Shown here: one piece after another, positions 47,299-56,573 of the stretch
Numbering within the stretch: position 1 is the first letter of the stretch
Layout: the number at the start of each line of letters is the position of its first letter
Assembly: GCA_022565595.1 (NCBI GenBank)
Contig: JAIUML010000019.1
Location: 21,722 to 85,721, forward strand
Length of the DNA: 64,000 bases
Direction of reading: 5' to 3'
Origin: Saccharospirillum sp.
GTDB taxonomy: Bacteria; Pseudomonadota; Gammaproteobacteria; Pseudomonadales; Natronospirillaceae
The notes under the pieces: generated by a model
Seen by the model: the letters and a program-made list of their open reading frames with translations, nothing else
Databases searched by the model: none
Told to the model about the DNA's origin: nothing
Translations under genes and position numbers: made by a program

Positions 47299-48437
47299 GT
47301 TAGCCACTCGGAAAGAATGTCGTTCAAGTATAGAAAACCCCGGGCGGTTGTGCGTAATCTTTGTTGATCTATTTCGAGTAAACCCTGGTCGACCAGGCTC
47401 TTCAGCTTGTCTTCGATACCGGACAGGGGCAGACCTGTGGCCTGGGCAAAATGCTCAACGGGCATGCCTTCGATCAGTCGCAGGGTGTTGATAAAGTAAT
47501 CGAAGGGCCGATCGACTTCGGCTACGTCTTCTTCGTGGCGCACCAGCAAGCGGTCAGTATTCAGGTAATCCCTGGGCAGGCGTGTTTTTCGCGTTCTGAC
47601 CAGACGATTCTGATCCACCAAAGTGATTTTGCCATGTGCACCAGGTCCCAGGCCGAGGTAGTCGCCGTACCCCCAGTAATTCAAGTTATGGCGGCAGGCT
47701 TCACCGGGCCGGGCATAGGCCGATACTTCGTACTGCTGGTAACCTGCCTGTTGCAGGCGGGCCTGGCCGGATTCGGCAATAGCCCATAGCGCCTCGTCTT
47801 CGGGCAGGGCAGGCGGACTTCGGTAGAAAGCGGTATTGGGCTCAATGGTGAGCTGATACCAACTGATGTGCTCCGGTGTCAGCTCGATCGCATGGTCGAG
47901 ATCGGCCAGCGCTTCATTTTGCGTTTGGTCAGGCAGGCCGTGCATCAGGTCCAGGTTGATGCGTTCAAAGCCGGCTGCTCGGGCCGCGTTCATTGCCAAC
48001 TGCGCCTGGTGCGCCGTATGGATGCGGCCGAGGCGCTTAAGCTGGGCTTCATGAAAGCTTTGTACGCCTATCGACAGCCTATTGACGCCCGCCTTCCTGT
48101 ACCCTCGGAAGCGGCTTTCATCGAGTGTTCCCGGGTTGGCTTCCAGGGTGATCTCAGCCTGGTCGCTGAAGCCGATACGTTGCTCAAGGCGGTTGAGTAT
48201 GGCAGCGATGGCGCCATCGGTCAGCAGGCTGGGCGTACCGCCGCCAAAGAACAGACTGTCGATGCGTCGCCCCTGGGCCAGAGGAAGGTCCTGATCAAGG
48301 TCTTCGAACAGTCTTGCCAGATAGGCGGCTTCCGGGATCTTGTCTGGATCCGCGGCATGGGAATTGAAGTCGCAATAGGGGCATTTGCGCACGCACCAGG
48401 GAACGTGCACATAGACCGCCAGGCTGGGCAGTTTCAT
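47295..48437 (-). CDS. hemW: Radical SAM heme chaperone HemW
   Basis: A 380-residue radical SAM protein with CVRKCPYC (Cx3Cx2C, near residues 15-22), FFGGGTPSLL, LEANPGT, NRLSIGVQSF and DLMHGLPDQT, plus the C-terminal HemN-like domain. It was long annotated as oxygen-independent coproporphyrinogen oxidase. HemW proteins of this length instead insert heme into respiratory enzymes. Its ATG shares a base with the rdgB stop (TGATG) and its stop overlaps waaA, so it is translationally coupled on both sides. Confidence 0.95.
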   Translation of the reverse strand: MKLPSLAVYVHVPWCVRKCPYCDFNSHAADPDKIPEAAYLARLFEDLDQDLPLAQGRRIDSLFFGGGTPSLLTDGAIAAILNRLEQRIGFSDQAEITLEANPGTLDESRFRGYRKAGVNRLSIGVQSFHEAQLKRLGRIHTAHQAQLAMNAARAAGFERINLDLMHGLPDQTQNEALADLDHAIELTPEHISWYQLTIEPNTAFYRSPPALPEDEALWAIAESGQARLQQAGYQQYEVSAYARPGEACRHNLNYWGYGDYLGLGPGAHGKITLVDQNRLVRTRKTRLPRDYLNTDRLLVRHEEDVAEVDRPFDYFINTLRLIEGMPVEHFAQATGLPLSGIEDKLKSLVDQGLLEIDQQRLRTTARGFLYLNDILSEWLT

Positions 48438-49045
48438 CAGGTCAACAAAGCGTGCAATTGCGGCAACAATGCCGCTATGGCCTGACCACGATGAGACAAC
48501 CGGTTCTTCACCTCAGCATCGAGCTCAGCGGCTGTGCAGCCCTGCTCCGGCACGTAAAAAACAGGATCATAACCAAAGCCGCCCTGGCCAACGGGTGCAT
48601 CCAGTATTTCGCCTTCCCAGGCGCGCTGAACAATCAAGGGGCTGGGGTCTGTCGCGTGGCGCATGAAGGCCAGTACGCATTGAAAGCGAGCGGTGCGCGC
48701 TGCGTCCGGTTTCTCGGCCAATTCGCGTAATACCTGGTCGATGTTGGCCTTGTCACCGCCTTCACCGCCTTTCATGGCTGAATAGCGGGCACTGTAGATA
48801 CCCGGTGCGCCGTTCAGAGCGTCGATTTCGATGCCGGAATCATCCGCCAGCGCCGGTAAACCCGTGTGGGCAGCGGCGTGCCGTGCCTTGAGAATGGCGT
48901 TTTCGATAAAACTCAAGCCGGTTTCGTCTGCATCTTCGACGTCAAAGTCACCCTGGGCTTGTACCTCGATGCCCAGCGGGCTGAGCAAGCGGTTGAATTC
49001 ACGCAACTTGCCGGCGTTGCCAGAGGCCAATACCCAGTTGGTCAT
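48437..49045 (-). CDS. rdgB: XTP/dITP diphosphatase (RdgB/HAM1)
   Basis: A 202-residue house-cleaning pyrophosphatase removing dITP and XTP. Landmarks: WVLASGNAGKLREFNRLL, ADDSGIEIDALNGAPGIYSARYS, FGYDPVFYVPEQGCTAAEL and SHRGQA. ATG 49045 overlaps the stop of the DUF4426 gene by ATGA; a frame beginning at 49060 is rejected. The context rdgB-hemW is conserved in gammaproteobacteria. Confidence 0.97.
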   Translation of the reverse strand: MTNWVLASGNAGKLREFNRLLSPLGIEVQAQGDFDVEDADETGLSFIENAILKARHAAAHTGLPALADDSGIEIDALNGAPGIYSARYSAMKGGEGGDKANIDQVLRELAEKPDAARTARFQCVLAFMRHATDPSPLIVQRAWEGEILDAPVGQGGFGYDPVFYVPEQGCTAAELDAEVKNRLSHRGQAIAALLPQLHALLT

Positions 49046-49482
49046 CGGTCTTCTCTCCACAGTTCCTGAGTGAAGGTGGTATTGAAAGGACGCTGTCCCT
49101 CAATCTCTACGGTGACGTCGAAACGCAAAACGTCACGATGACTGAAACGCAGCGTGCCCAGGTGGTAGATGGCCGGTTGCTCACGAATGATGCGCAACTC
49201 TACAGGGTTGGTCTGACCCAGTAGGTTGCGGGTTTGTAATTGCACTCTGGCTTCTATGGGCATGGCTACCCCATCGGGCTGTTTCTCGAGTACCGACAGG
49301 TTGACCACGGCCAATTGGGCCGATCGCGAGATGCCATGGCGGGCGGCGATATCGGGTTGCAGCATGGTGCTGTTGAAGACGATGTAGTGCAGTTCATAGT
49401 TGCCGAAGTCCACTTTCTGTTCGGCCTGAGCAATAAACACTATACAGCTGAGTAAAGTGGCGGCGAAAAGTCGTTTAAGCAT
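49042..49482 (-). CDS. DUF4426 domain exported protein
   Basis: A 146-residue protein with a signal peptide (MLKRLFAATLLSCIVFIAQA) and a single DUF4426 domain: QKVDFGNYELHYIVFNSTMLQPDIAARHGISRS, NLSVLEKQ, VRAE-like IEARVQL, LGTLRFSHRDVLRFDVTVEIEG, FTQELW. It is periplasmic by prediction with no known function. The gene lies between metW and rdgB in many pseudomonads and relatives, as here. Its start is 3 nt from the metW stop and its stop overlaps rdgB. Confidence 0.92.
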   Translation of the reverse strand: MLKRLFAATLLSCIVFIAQAEQKVDFGNYELHYIVFNSTMLQPDIAARHGISRSAQLAVVNLSVLEKQPDGVAMPIEARVQLQTRNLLGQTNPVELRIIREQPAIYHLGTLRFSHRDVLRFDVTVEIEGQRPFNTTFTQELWREDR

Positions 49483-49485
49483 GGA

Positions 49486-50076
49486 TCACCTGGTCATGTG
49501 GTAAAGCGCGATTTCACCCAGAAAGTTGGGCAACATCTGAATGCGCCAATTGCTCTTGTGATTACGGTCAACGACCGTCCGTGTCAGTATTTTAATGCCT
49601 CGCTCACGGCAAAGCACTTCAAAGTCCCGAAAAGTAAAGAAGTGGATGTTCGGAGTTTCGTACCAGGTGTAAGGCAGGTTTTCCGAAACCGGCATGCGGC
49701 CATGGATACTGAGATAGGAGCGCACCGTCCAGTGTCCGAAGTTGGGGAAGGTCACCACAGCCTCACGGCCGATGCGCAACATCGCCTCAACTATGGCATC
49801 CGGTTTGCGCGTCTGCTGCAGCGATTGGGTCATGATGACGGTGTCGAAACTCTGGTCGTCGATGTCGTCAAGGCCGTCGTTCAGGTCCCGATGAACGACA
49901 TCGACACCTTTACGAACGCATTCAAGAATATTTTGAGTATCAATTTCCAGTCCGTAACCGGTCACCGCCTTGTGTTGGCGTAACTGGTCCAACAGGCTGC
50001 CATCGCCACAGCCCAGATCGAGCACATGGCTGCCCGGTTTGATCCATTGGCTGATGTATTCCAGGTCTGGTCGCAT
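49486..50076 (-). CDS. metW: Methionine biosynthesis protein MetW
   Basis: A 196-residue SAM-methyltransferase-like protein with HVLDLGCGDGSLLDQL, GLEIDTQNILECVRKGVDVVHRDLN, FDTVIMTQSLQQTRKPDAIVEAMLRIGREAVVTFPNFGHW and TPNIHFFTFRDFEVLC. MetW is needed with MetX for homoserine acylation in several Proteobacteria. ATG 50076 shares a base with the metX stop (TGATG), a tight coupling consistent with a MetX-MetW complex. Confidence 0.96.
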   Translation of the reverse strand: MRPDLEYISQWIKPGSHVLDLGCGDGSLLDQLRQHKAVTGYGLEIDTQNILECVRKGVDVVHRDLNDGLDDIDDQSFDTVIMTQSLQQTRKPDAIVEAMLRIGREAVVTFPNFGHWTVRSYLSIHGRMPVSENLPYTWYETPNIHFFTFRDFEVLCRERGIKILTRTVVDRNHKSNWRIQMLPNFLGEIALYHMTR

Positions 50077-51224
50077 CAGTGCTTCCCTCCCGCAGTCAGA
50101 GAGGCCAGAAAACCACCTATCAGTCTGACGTATTCATCAATCGGAAACAGGAAGGCATCGTGCCCCTGAGGTGCATCGATCTCGAGGTAACTGACGGCCT
50201 TGCGAGCCCGCATCAATGCCTTGACGATTTCCTCACTGCGCTCTGGCGCAAAACGCCAATCGGTGCTGAAGGATGACACCAGGAAACGACAGCGGGCCTG
50301 TGCCAGGCAGGCGGCCAGGTCGCCGTCGAAATCTCTCGCCGGGTCGAAGTAATCCAGCGCCTTGGTCATTAACAGATAGGTATTGGCATCAAAGTGGTCG
50401 GAAAAATTCTCGCCCTGGTAGCGCAGGTAACTTTCCACTTCGAAGTCCGCGTCAAAATTGAAATTGAGCTTGCCGGTGCGCAGGTCACGACCAAACTTCT
50501 CGCGCATACTGCCGTCAGAAAGGTAGGTAATGTGACCGAGCATGCGCGCCAGCATCAGCCCGCGTCGGGGTTTGGTGTTGTGCTCGTAATAATGCCCTTC
50601 GTGAAAGTCCGGGTCACTGACAATGGCCTGGCGTGCTACTTCATTGAAGGCAATGTTCTGGGCGCTCAGCTTGGGTGCCGCTGCTATGACTGCGCAGCCA
50701 CGCAAACGCTCCGGGTAATCAATGGACCAGCGCAACGCCTGCATACCGCCGAGGCTGCCGCCGACAACGGCCAGCCATTGCTCGATGCCGAGCCGGTCGG
50801 CCAGGCGTGCCTGGCTTTTTACCCAGTCACGCACAGCCATAATGGGAAAGTCCGGCCCATAGCGACGGCCGGTTGCTGGGTCCAGGCTGGTAGGACCGGT
50901 CGACCCATGGCAGCCGCCCAGGTTATTGATCGAGACGACGAAGTACTTGTTGGTGTCGATTGCTTTGCCGGGTCCGATGCAGGCATCCCACCAGCCTGGC
51001 TTGCGGTCTTCCATGCTGAGGTAACCGGCCGCATGGTGATTGCCGCTGAGCGCATGACAAATCAGAATGGCATTGGAGCGCCCTGCATTGAGGGTGCCAT
51101 AGGTCTCGTAGACCAACTGGTATTCTGCCAGGCTGCGACCACTGCGTAAGGGCAGTGCTTCATCAAACTGTGCGATTTGCGGGCTGACCAGGCCAACGTT
51201 GTCGGCCGGGATTTCAATGGGCAT
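50076..51224 (-). CDS. metX: Homoserine O-acyltransferase MetX
   Basis: A 382-residue alpha/beta-hydrolase acylating homoserine in the first step of methionine synthesis. Landmarks: [37 protein letters not shown], nucleophile elbow [22 protein letters not shown], the Asp in [13 protein letters not shown] and His in [11 protein letters not shown]. Although named acetyltransferase, MetX paired with MetW in gammaproteobacteria is often a succinyltransferase; the sequence alone leaves this open. It sits 12 nt after yggT. Confidence 0.96.
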   Translation of the reverse strand: MPIEIPADNVGLVSPQIAQFDEALPLRSGRSLAEYQLVYETYGTLNAGRSNAILICHALSGNHHAAGYLSMEDRKPGWWDACIGPGKAIDTNKYFVVSINNLGGCHGSTGPTSLDPATGRRYGPDFPIMAVRDWVKSQARLADRLGIEQWLAVVGGSLGGMQALRWSIDYPERLRGCAVIAAAPKLSAQNIAFNEVARQAIVSDPDFHEGHYYEHNTKPRRGLMLARMLGHITYLSDGSMREKFGRDLRTGKLNFNFDADFEVESYLRYQGENFSDHFDANTYLLMTKALDYFDPARDFDGDLAACLAQARCRFLVSSFSTDWRFAPERSEEIVKALMRARKAVSYLEIDAPQGHDAFLFPIDEYVRLIGGFLASLTAGGKH

Positions 51225-51236
51225 CAGGCTGAATCC

Positions 51237-51866
51237 TTAAATACCGACCACCGGGCTGATGCCTCGGTACCCATACATCAGGGCTTGCTGGAAGCCGGTG
51301 CCAGGCAGAATCAAACCCCTGAGGATAAAGTCGCGCAGAATGATCAGCACCAGAAAAGCAACAATGTAGGAAAGGTCCAGCATGCCAATTTGCAGATTCA
51401 ACTTGCGGAAAGGACCCACGAATGGCTCCACCATCTGCCCAAGAAAGGTGAGCAATGGGTTCGGTGTGCCGCCGCCTGCGCCCATGGTCAGCCAGCTACC
51501 GACAGCCACAATGATCATGCTCCACTGCAGAACCGTCAGAATGATGCCGGCGACGGCGATCAACGACCAGACCACCAACTGACCCAGGTTGGCAACAGGA
51601 TTACTGCCCAGGATAAAAGAAATCAGGAAGGCCAATACCAATTGTGCTGCAAAAATGCACACCAGTGACGCCAGATCCAGGCCGGCCAGGCTGGGTACAA
51701 AACGACGTACGGGCATCAGCACCGGGCTGGTAATTTTCAGAACGGTTTGTGCCAATGGATTGGCAACATCGGCACGAGCGATCTGGGCCAGAAAACGGGC
51801 GACCAGAGCAATGATCAGAATACCAAAAGCGGTCTTGAGCAACAGTATCGCAAGTTCACCCAGCAT
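51237..51866 (-). CDS. yggT: YggT family membrane protein
   Basis: A 209-residue inner-membrane protein with two YGGT repeats, each a pair of hydrophobic helices: ILLLKTAFGILIIALVARFLAQ with NPLAQTVLKITSPVLMPVRRFVP, and VVWSLIAVAGIILTVLQWSMIIVAVGSWL with NPLLTFLGQMVEPFVGPFRKL. The role is poorly defined; E. coli YggT affects osmotic/potassium adaptation and YlmG relatives link to division. It lies between proC and metX in the conserved yggS-proC-yggT order. Confidence 0.93.
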   Translation of the reverse strand: MLGELAILLLKTAFGILIIALVARFLAQIARADVANPLAQTVLKITSPVLMPVRRFVPSLAGLDLASLVCIFAAQLVLAFLISFILGSNPVANLGQLVVWSLIAVAGIILTVLQWSMIIVAVGSWLTMGAGGGTPNPLLTFLGQMVEPFVGPFRKLNLQIGMLDLSYIVAFLVLIILRDFILRGLILPGTGFQQALMYGYRGISPVVGI

Positions 51867-51954
51867 CCGGGGGGCTCCTCAATCGTGTTCATAGGGTAGG
51901 TGGTGTGTGCAGCGCAGCATAACTGAAAGCGCCGAATACGACCATGGTTCGACG

Positions 51955-52776
51955 TTATTGATCCAGCTCTTTCGAAAGCTCAACAGATCGTCTGGAGCAG
52001 GCATTCATTGCATCCTCAACCAGAGCGTCCAGGCCCCCCTCATCGAAGCGGAGTATGGCTTGCTCAGTGGTGCCCTTGGGTGACATCACGCGCCGCTTCA
52101 ACTCGGCCGGGTTTTCGCCGGTTTGTTGCACCATTTTTGCCGCACCCAAACAGGTTTGTACGATCAACTGCAAGGCCTGGTCTTCACTCAGGCCCTGGTT
52201 TTGTGCCGCCTTGCTCATCGCTTCCATAAATCGGAAGAAGTAGGCTGGGGCACTGCCACCGGCGGCCGTCACTGCGTGCAGGTCGGCTTCCTGATCCACC
52301 CAGACGGTCACGCCGATGGCCTTGAAAATGTCATCGATGCTGCTGCGCATGCTCTGTGACACCCGATCATTGGCGTACAGCCCGGTCGCGCCGGTCTGAA
52401 CCAGGGCAGGGGTGTTCGGCATGGTGCGGATAATGGCGGTGTTGCCGCCGAGCCAGCGGTCAATGCTCTCGGCAGAGACTCCAGCAGCGACGCTGACGAT
52501 CAGCGGTTGGTGCTGTTGTACCGCAGTGGCCAGGGGCTCAATCACGCTTTTTAAAATCTGGGGTTTCACCGCCAATGTGATCACGTCACACTTTGGCAAC
52601 AGGGCTCCTGCCTGATCAGTGGTATTCACGCCACCTTGGGCGAGGGAGGTCAACTGATTGGCATTGGGGTCACACACCCAGATGCGTTCAGCCGGGTAAC
52701 CACTGGCAAGCATGCCATTGATAATGGCGGTGGCCATGTTGCCGCCGCCGATAAAACCGATAGTGGGGTGTTGCAT
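51955..52776 (-). CDS. proC: Pyrroline-5-carboxylate reductase
   Basis: The 273-residue NAD(P)H enzyme making proline from pyrroline-5-carboxylate. Rossmann start PTIGFIGGGNMATAIINGML, then AVKPQIL, VSVAAGVS, RTMPNTPALVQTGATGLYAN, and the C-terminal dimer domain with VTAAGGSAPAYFFRFMEAM and VMSPKGTTEQAI. ATG 52776 has AGGAGT upstream and gives the normal start. It lies 26 nt after yggS. Confidence 0.97.
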   Translation of the reverse strand: MQHPTIGFIGGGNMATAIINGMLASGYPAERIWVCDPNANQLTSLAQGGVNTTDQAGALLPKCDVITLAVKPQILKSVIEPLATAVQQHQPLIVSVAAGVSAESIDRWLGGNTAIIRTMPNTPALVQTGATGLYANDRVSQSMRSSIDDIFKAIGVTVWVDQEADLHAVTAAGGSAPAYFFRFMEAMSKAAQNQGLSEDQALQLIVQTCLGAAKMVQQTGENPAELKRRVMSPKGTTEQAILRFDEGGLDALVEDAMNACSRRSVELSKELDQ

Positions 52777-52802
52777 GCCTGACTCCTGATGCTGGTTCGG
52801 GT

Positions 52803-53513
52803 TCAATTGGGTGGTGCAGGGCGAGCACCAAAGATGGCACTACCCACGCGCACATGGGTCGCCCCACAGGCGATGGCCATTTCGAAGTCGGCACTCATAC
52901 CCATGGAAATGGCGCTACACCCGGGATGATCAGAAGTAAGGGTATCACTGAGCGATTTCAATTGCAGAAACTGCCGACGCAGTTCATCTTCGCTCAAATC
53001 CAATGCCGGAATCGCCATGATTCCGCGCACTTCAAGACCAGGTAGCTCAGCCATGGCACCGACCAGTTCGGCCACTTCTGCCACCGGAACCCCGGCCTTG
53101 GCCGGATCGTCACTGATATTGACCTGCACCAGCACCTTCAAAGGCGCCATTTCCTCTGGGCGCTGTTCACTGAGCCGCCGGGCAATCTTCAACCGGTCCA
53201 CACTGTGCACCCAGTCAAAATGCTCGGCAATCTGCCGAGTCTTGTTGCTCTGAATTGGCCCAATAAAGTGCCAAACAGGCACAGACCCCTGCCACTGGCC
53301 GATTTTATCCACCGCTTCCTGCACATAATTCTCACCCAGGTCATTCAAACCGGCAGCCACTGCCACTTGCAGATCCGCCAACGGCTTGGTCTTGCTCACC
53401 CCAACCAGGGTCACCTCAGCAGGGTCCCGACCAGCCTGCTCACAGGCCACCCGAATACGTTCTTTCACCGCCGCCAGGCAGTGCACCAACTCCGCTTCAT
53501 GCTGTTCAGACAT
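52803..53513 (-). CDS. yggS: YggS/PLPBP pyridoxal-phosphate homeostasis protein
   Basis: A 236-residue single-domain PLP-binding TIM barrel without known catalysis. Landmarks: PLP-lysine in LVGVSKTKPLADL, GLNDLGENYVQEAVDK, WHFIGPIQSNKT, VHSVDRLKIA, VQVNISDDPAKAG and SMGMSADFEMAIACGATHVRVGSAIFG. It helps distribute PLP, with effects on amino-acid balance. ATG 53513 is favoured; an upstream frame start at 53525 adds four residues. It heads the leftward run and diverges from pilT across two hairpin repeats. Confidence 0.96.
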   Translation of the reverse strand: MSEQHEAELVHCLAAVKERIRVACEQAGRDPAEVTLVGVSKTKPLADLQVAVAAGLNDLGENYVQEAVDKIGQWQGSVPVWHFIGPIQSNKTRQIAEHFDWVHSVDRLKIARRLSEQRPEEMAPLKVLVQVNISDDPAKAGVPVAEVAELVGAMAELPGLEVRGIMAIPALDLSEDELRRQFLQLKSLSDTLTSDHPGCSAISMGMSADFEMAIACGATHVRVGSAIFGARPAPPN

Positions 53514-53630
53514 ACCACTCCCCAAAGTAATCAGGCTCGCAAAATAGTGATCGTAGGTTACACTGAGTTGTAGCTGTTCACATTGGTTTGATCCGGTTTG
53601 TGGCCTCTTTTAATTCGTGGCTGAATCCGT

Positions 53631-53742
53631 GCTCGCTACCAGGTGTGTCCCTGAGGGGGGCGCTGTGAATACATCCCTGTACGCTCGGCGGTTCCCATCC
53701 ATGGGAACCGACGCCTCCTCAGGGACACACCTGGCATCGAGC
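53631..53742. repeat. Composite hairpin element, copy D
   Basis: Outer arms near 30 bp: left GCTCGCTACCAGGTGTGTCC.., right ..GGACACACCTGGCATCGAGC, with few mismatches. The core CGCTGTGAATACATCCCTGT.. is forward at 53660-53688. The inner stem is CGGTTCCCAT/ATGGGAACCG. First of two copies in the yggS-pilT divergent gap. Confidence 0.9.
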
Positions 53743-53889
53743 ACTCAGATGAGTCGGCTACAATGTATTCAGGACTCAGCATTACCGGAACAGAGCTGAA
53801 CATGGTGATTTCGTGCGCATTGCAATTGCACCCAAGCCAGTTGTTGTGGTTGTAATGATGGATGGAGTCGCCAAGTTAAGCGCCCGATG

Positions 53890-53985
53890 CCGGGTAGGCT
53901 CATGAGAGGGCGTCGACTCCCATGGATGGGAGTCGCCGAGCTTACACGGACGTACTTGCAGCGTCCCTCTCAGGAGCCTACCCGG
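53890..53985. repeat. Composite hairpin element, copy E (inverted)
   Basis: Arms CCGGGTAGGCTC-A-TGAGAGGG and CCCTCTCA-G-GAGCCTACCCGG; inner stem GACTCCCAT/ATGGGAGTC. The core on the minus strand (53935-53965) is nearly identical to that of copy A (TACGTCCGTGTAAGCTCGGC). It lies 187 nt upstream of pilT, in opposite orientation to copy D. Confidence 0.9.
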
Positions 53986-54171
53986 TAGCGGGTGCGGATT
54001 CCGCCACAACACCAAACCAGCCAAAAACTGCAACCTGAGTCTCAAAAAGGGGTGGGTGCGACTGTGGTGAGTTGGGTGAATAGTGTATCTTAGGGGCATG
54101 GACCTTGCCTGAATCGAGGGGTCGAGCAGGGAGTAACCTGCCCTGTTTCATCTGAAGTACTGGGGATATTG

Positions 54172-55206
54172 ATGGACATTACTGAACTGCTGGCATTCAG
54201 TGCCAAACAGAATGCCTCCGACTTGCACTTGTCGTCGGGCCTGCCACCCATGATTCGGGTGGATGGCGACATCCGCCGCATTAACCTGCCGGCCTTGTCT
54301 CATAAAGAAGTGCATGCGCTGATATACGACATCATGAATGACAAACAGCGCAAGGATTTCGAAGAGTTTCTGGAGACCGACTTCTCATTCGAAGTGCCTG
54401 GTGTCGCCCGTTTCCGGGTCAATGCCTTTACTCAGAACCGGGGCTCTGGTGCTGTATTCCGTACCATTCCGTCCAAGGTGCTGACCATGGACGACCTTGG
54501 TATGGGACAGGTGTTCAAGAACATCTCCATGATGCCGCGTGGCATCGTACTGGTGACTGGCCCAACAGGTTCCGGCAAATCGACCACCCTGGCGGCGATG
54601 ATCGACTACATCAACGAAGCGAAATATGAGCACATCCTCACCATCGAGGACCCGATCGAATTTGTGCATGAATCCAAGAAGTGCCTGGTCAACCAGCGTG
54701 AAGTGCATCGCGATACCCATGGCTTTGCCGAAGCATTGCGCTCAGCACTGCGGGAAGATCCGGATATCATCCTGGTCGGTGAGTTGCGTGACCTCGAGAC
54801 CATTCGCCTGGCGCTGACCGCCGCCGAGACCGGTCACCTTGTCTTTGGTACGCTCCATACGACCTCAGCCGCCAAAACCATCGACCGTGTGGTGGATGTC
54901 TTCCCTGCGGAAGAAAAATCCATGGTGCGCTCCATGTTGTCCGAGTCGCTCCAGGCCGTTATTTCCCAGACACTGATGAAAAAGAATGGCGGTGGCCGTA
55001 TCGCCGCGCACGAAATCATGATCGGCACGCCAGCGATTCGTAACCTGATTCGCGAAGACAAGGTGGCGCAGATGTATTCAGCCATTCAGACCGGCGCATC
55101 ACTGGGCATGCAGACCCTCGATCAATGCCTGTCGAGCCTGGTGCAGCGTGGCATGATTAACCGGGATATTGCGCGCGAGAAAGCCAAGCAGCCCGAGAAT
55201 TTTTAA
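54172..55206 (+). CDS. pilT: Type IV pilus retraction ATPase PilT
   Basis: A 344-residue hexameric motor that depolymerises type IV pili for twitching. N-terminal PAS-like domain (SAKQNASDLHLSSGLPPMIRVDGD), Walker A TGPTGSGKSTTLAAM, Asp box EDPIEFVHESKKCLVNQREV, Walker B ILVGELRDLETI, His box FGTLHTTSAAKTIDR and the C-terminal AIRNLIRE needed for retraction. ATG 54172 is preferred to the TTG directly before it. pilU follows by 89 nt. No pilBCD genes are in the window. Confidence 0.98.
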   Translation: MDITELLAFSAKQNASDLHLSSGLPPMIRVDGDIRRINLPALSHKEVHALIYDIMNDKQRKDFEEFLETDFSFEVPGVARFRVNAFTQNRGSGAVFRTIPSKVLTMDDLGMGQVFKNISMMPRGIVLVTGPTGSGKSTTLAAMIDYINEAKYEHILTIEDPIEFVHESKKCLVNQREVHRDTHGFAEALRSALREDPDIILVGELRDLETIRLALTAAETGHLVFGTLHTTSAAKTIDRVVDVFPAEEKSMVRSMLSESLQAVISQTLMKKNGGGRIAAHEIMIGTPAIRNLIREDKVAQMYSAIQTGASLGMQTLDQCLSSLVQRGMINRDIAREKAKQPENF

Positions 55207-55295
55207 GCGAAGCATCGTCCAGGATGGACGCAGCATGTCGAGATTATGCGTAACGGTGGCAGGACACGAAGTCAGCTCACTGTGATGGAAACGGT

Positions 55296-56423
55296 ATGGA
55301 ATTTGACAGACTGTTACGGTTAATGGTCGATAAAGAAGCGTCGGACATGTTCATCACGGCCGGCGTGCCGCCGAGCATTAAAGTTCACGGCTCGATCGTG
55401 CATGTGACCAAGAACCCACTCAGCCCGGAAAAAACGCGTGAGCTGGTGTTGTCGGTAATGACCGACAAACAGCGAGTCGAGTTTGCTGACAGCCAGGAGT
55501 GTAACTTTGCCATTTCGGCCCGGGGCATCGGCCGTTTTCGGGTCAGCGCCTTTCACCAGCGTAACCTGGCAGGCATGGTGTTGCGCCGTATCGAGACACA
55601 GATCCCACGCCTTGAAGAGCTGGGATTGCCGGAAACCATCAAGAAATTGGCGATGACCAAACGCGGCCTGGTGTTTTTCGTGGGCGCGACCGGTACCGGT
55701 AAATCAACCAGTCTGGCAGCAATGATTGGCCACCGAAATCGCAATTCTCACGGTCATATCATCTCCATTGAGGACCCGATCGAATTTATCCACCAGCACC
55801 AGGGCTGTATTGTGACCCAGCGCGAAGTGGGTATCGATACCGAGTCGTTTGAAATCGCTCTGAAGAACACCCTGCGTCAGGCGCCGGATGTGATCATGAT
55901 CGGCGAAGTGCGGACCAAAGAGACCATGGACTACGCCATGGCTTTTGCAGAAACCGGTCACCTCTGTCTGGCCACTTTGCACGCCAACAACGCCAACCAG
56001 GCGTTGGACAGGATCATGCACTTCTTCCCGACCGATCGACAACGCCAATTGTGGATGGATCTGTCGTTGAACCTGCGCGCCATTGTTGCTCAACAACTGG
56101 TACCCACACCCGACGGCAATGGCCGTAAAGCTATTATTGAGGTGTTGATCAACACGCCGCTGGTGTCCGACCATATACGCAAAGGCGAAGTACACCTGCT
56201 CAAGGATTTGATGTCCAAGTCGACTGAAATGGGCATGCAGACTTTCGACCAGGCGCTGTTCCGGGCCTATTCACGCGGCGAAATCACCTACGAAGACGCC
56301 CTTGCACACGCCGATTCAGCCAATGATCTGCGTCTGATGATCAAGCTCGATCAGGAGACCGATCCGGGTCATTTGAGTGGGCAGGCGGCGAAGTTGAGTA
56401 TTCAGGGGACAGACGATTATTAA
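55296..56423 (+). CDS. pilU: Type IV pilus retraction ATPase PilU
   Basis: A 375-residue PilT paralogue. MEFDRLLRLMVDKEASDMFITAGVPPSIKVHGSI, Walker A VGATGTGKSTSLAAM, EDPIEFIHQHQGCIVTQREVG, Walker B VIMIGEVRTKETM, LATLHANNANQALDRI. PilU assists PilT-driven retraction under load and usually cannot act alone. It follows pilT on the same strand with an independent ribosome site. It converges with a lone receiver gene across a large inverted repeat. Confidence 0.97.
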   Translation: MEFDRLLRLMVDKEASDMFITAGVPPSIKVHGSIVHVTKNPLSPEKTRELVLSVMTDKQRVEFADSQECNFAISARGIGRFRVSAFHQRNLAGMVLRRIETQIPRLEELGLPETIKKLAMTKRGLVFFVGATGTGKSTSLAAMIGHRNRNSHGHIISIEDPIEFIHQHQGCIVTQREVGIDTESFEIALKNTLRQAPDVIMIGEVRTKETMDYAMAFAETGHLCLATLHANNANQALDRIMHFFPTDRQRQLWMDLSLNLRAIVAQQLVPTPDGNGRKAIIEVLINTPLVSDHIRKGEVHLLKDLMSKSTEMGMQTFDQALFRAYSRGEITYEDALAHADSANDLRLMIKLDQETDPGHLSGQAAKLSIQGTDDY

Positions 56424-56442
56424 GGGACGGTTGGAAGACTGA

Positions 56443-56543
56443 TTGGAGTGTCGATGTCCTCATCGACACCGTCGGCCAAAGTCGATTGCATTCCATTCAG
56501 TGGGCTGGCGCCCACCGCGTCGATGAGGGCGTCGACGCTCCAA
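56443..56543. repeat. Long inverted repeat between convergent pilU and receiver gene
   Basis: 27-nt arms (56443-56469 and 56517-56543; left begins TTGGAGTGTCGATG) differ from perfect pairing at four sites, three becoming G-U pairs in rightward RNA. A second stem GTGGGC/GCCCAC lies inside. The right end recurs, shortened, at 56551-56566 (ATCGACGTTCCAATG). A bidirectional terminator or mobile repeat remnant is plausible. Confidence 0.7.
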
Positions 56544-56573
56544 TGTGGATATCGACGTTCCAATGCAATGTGC

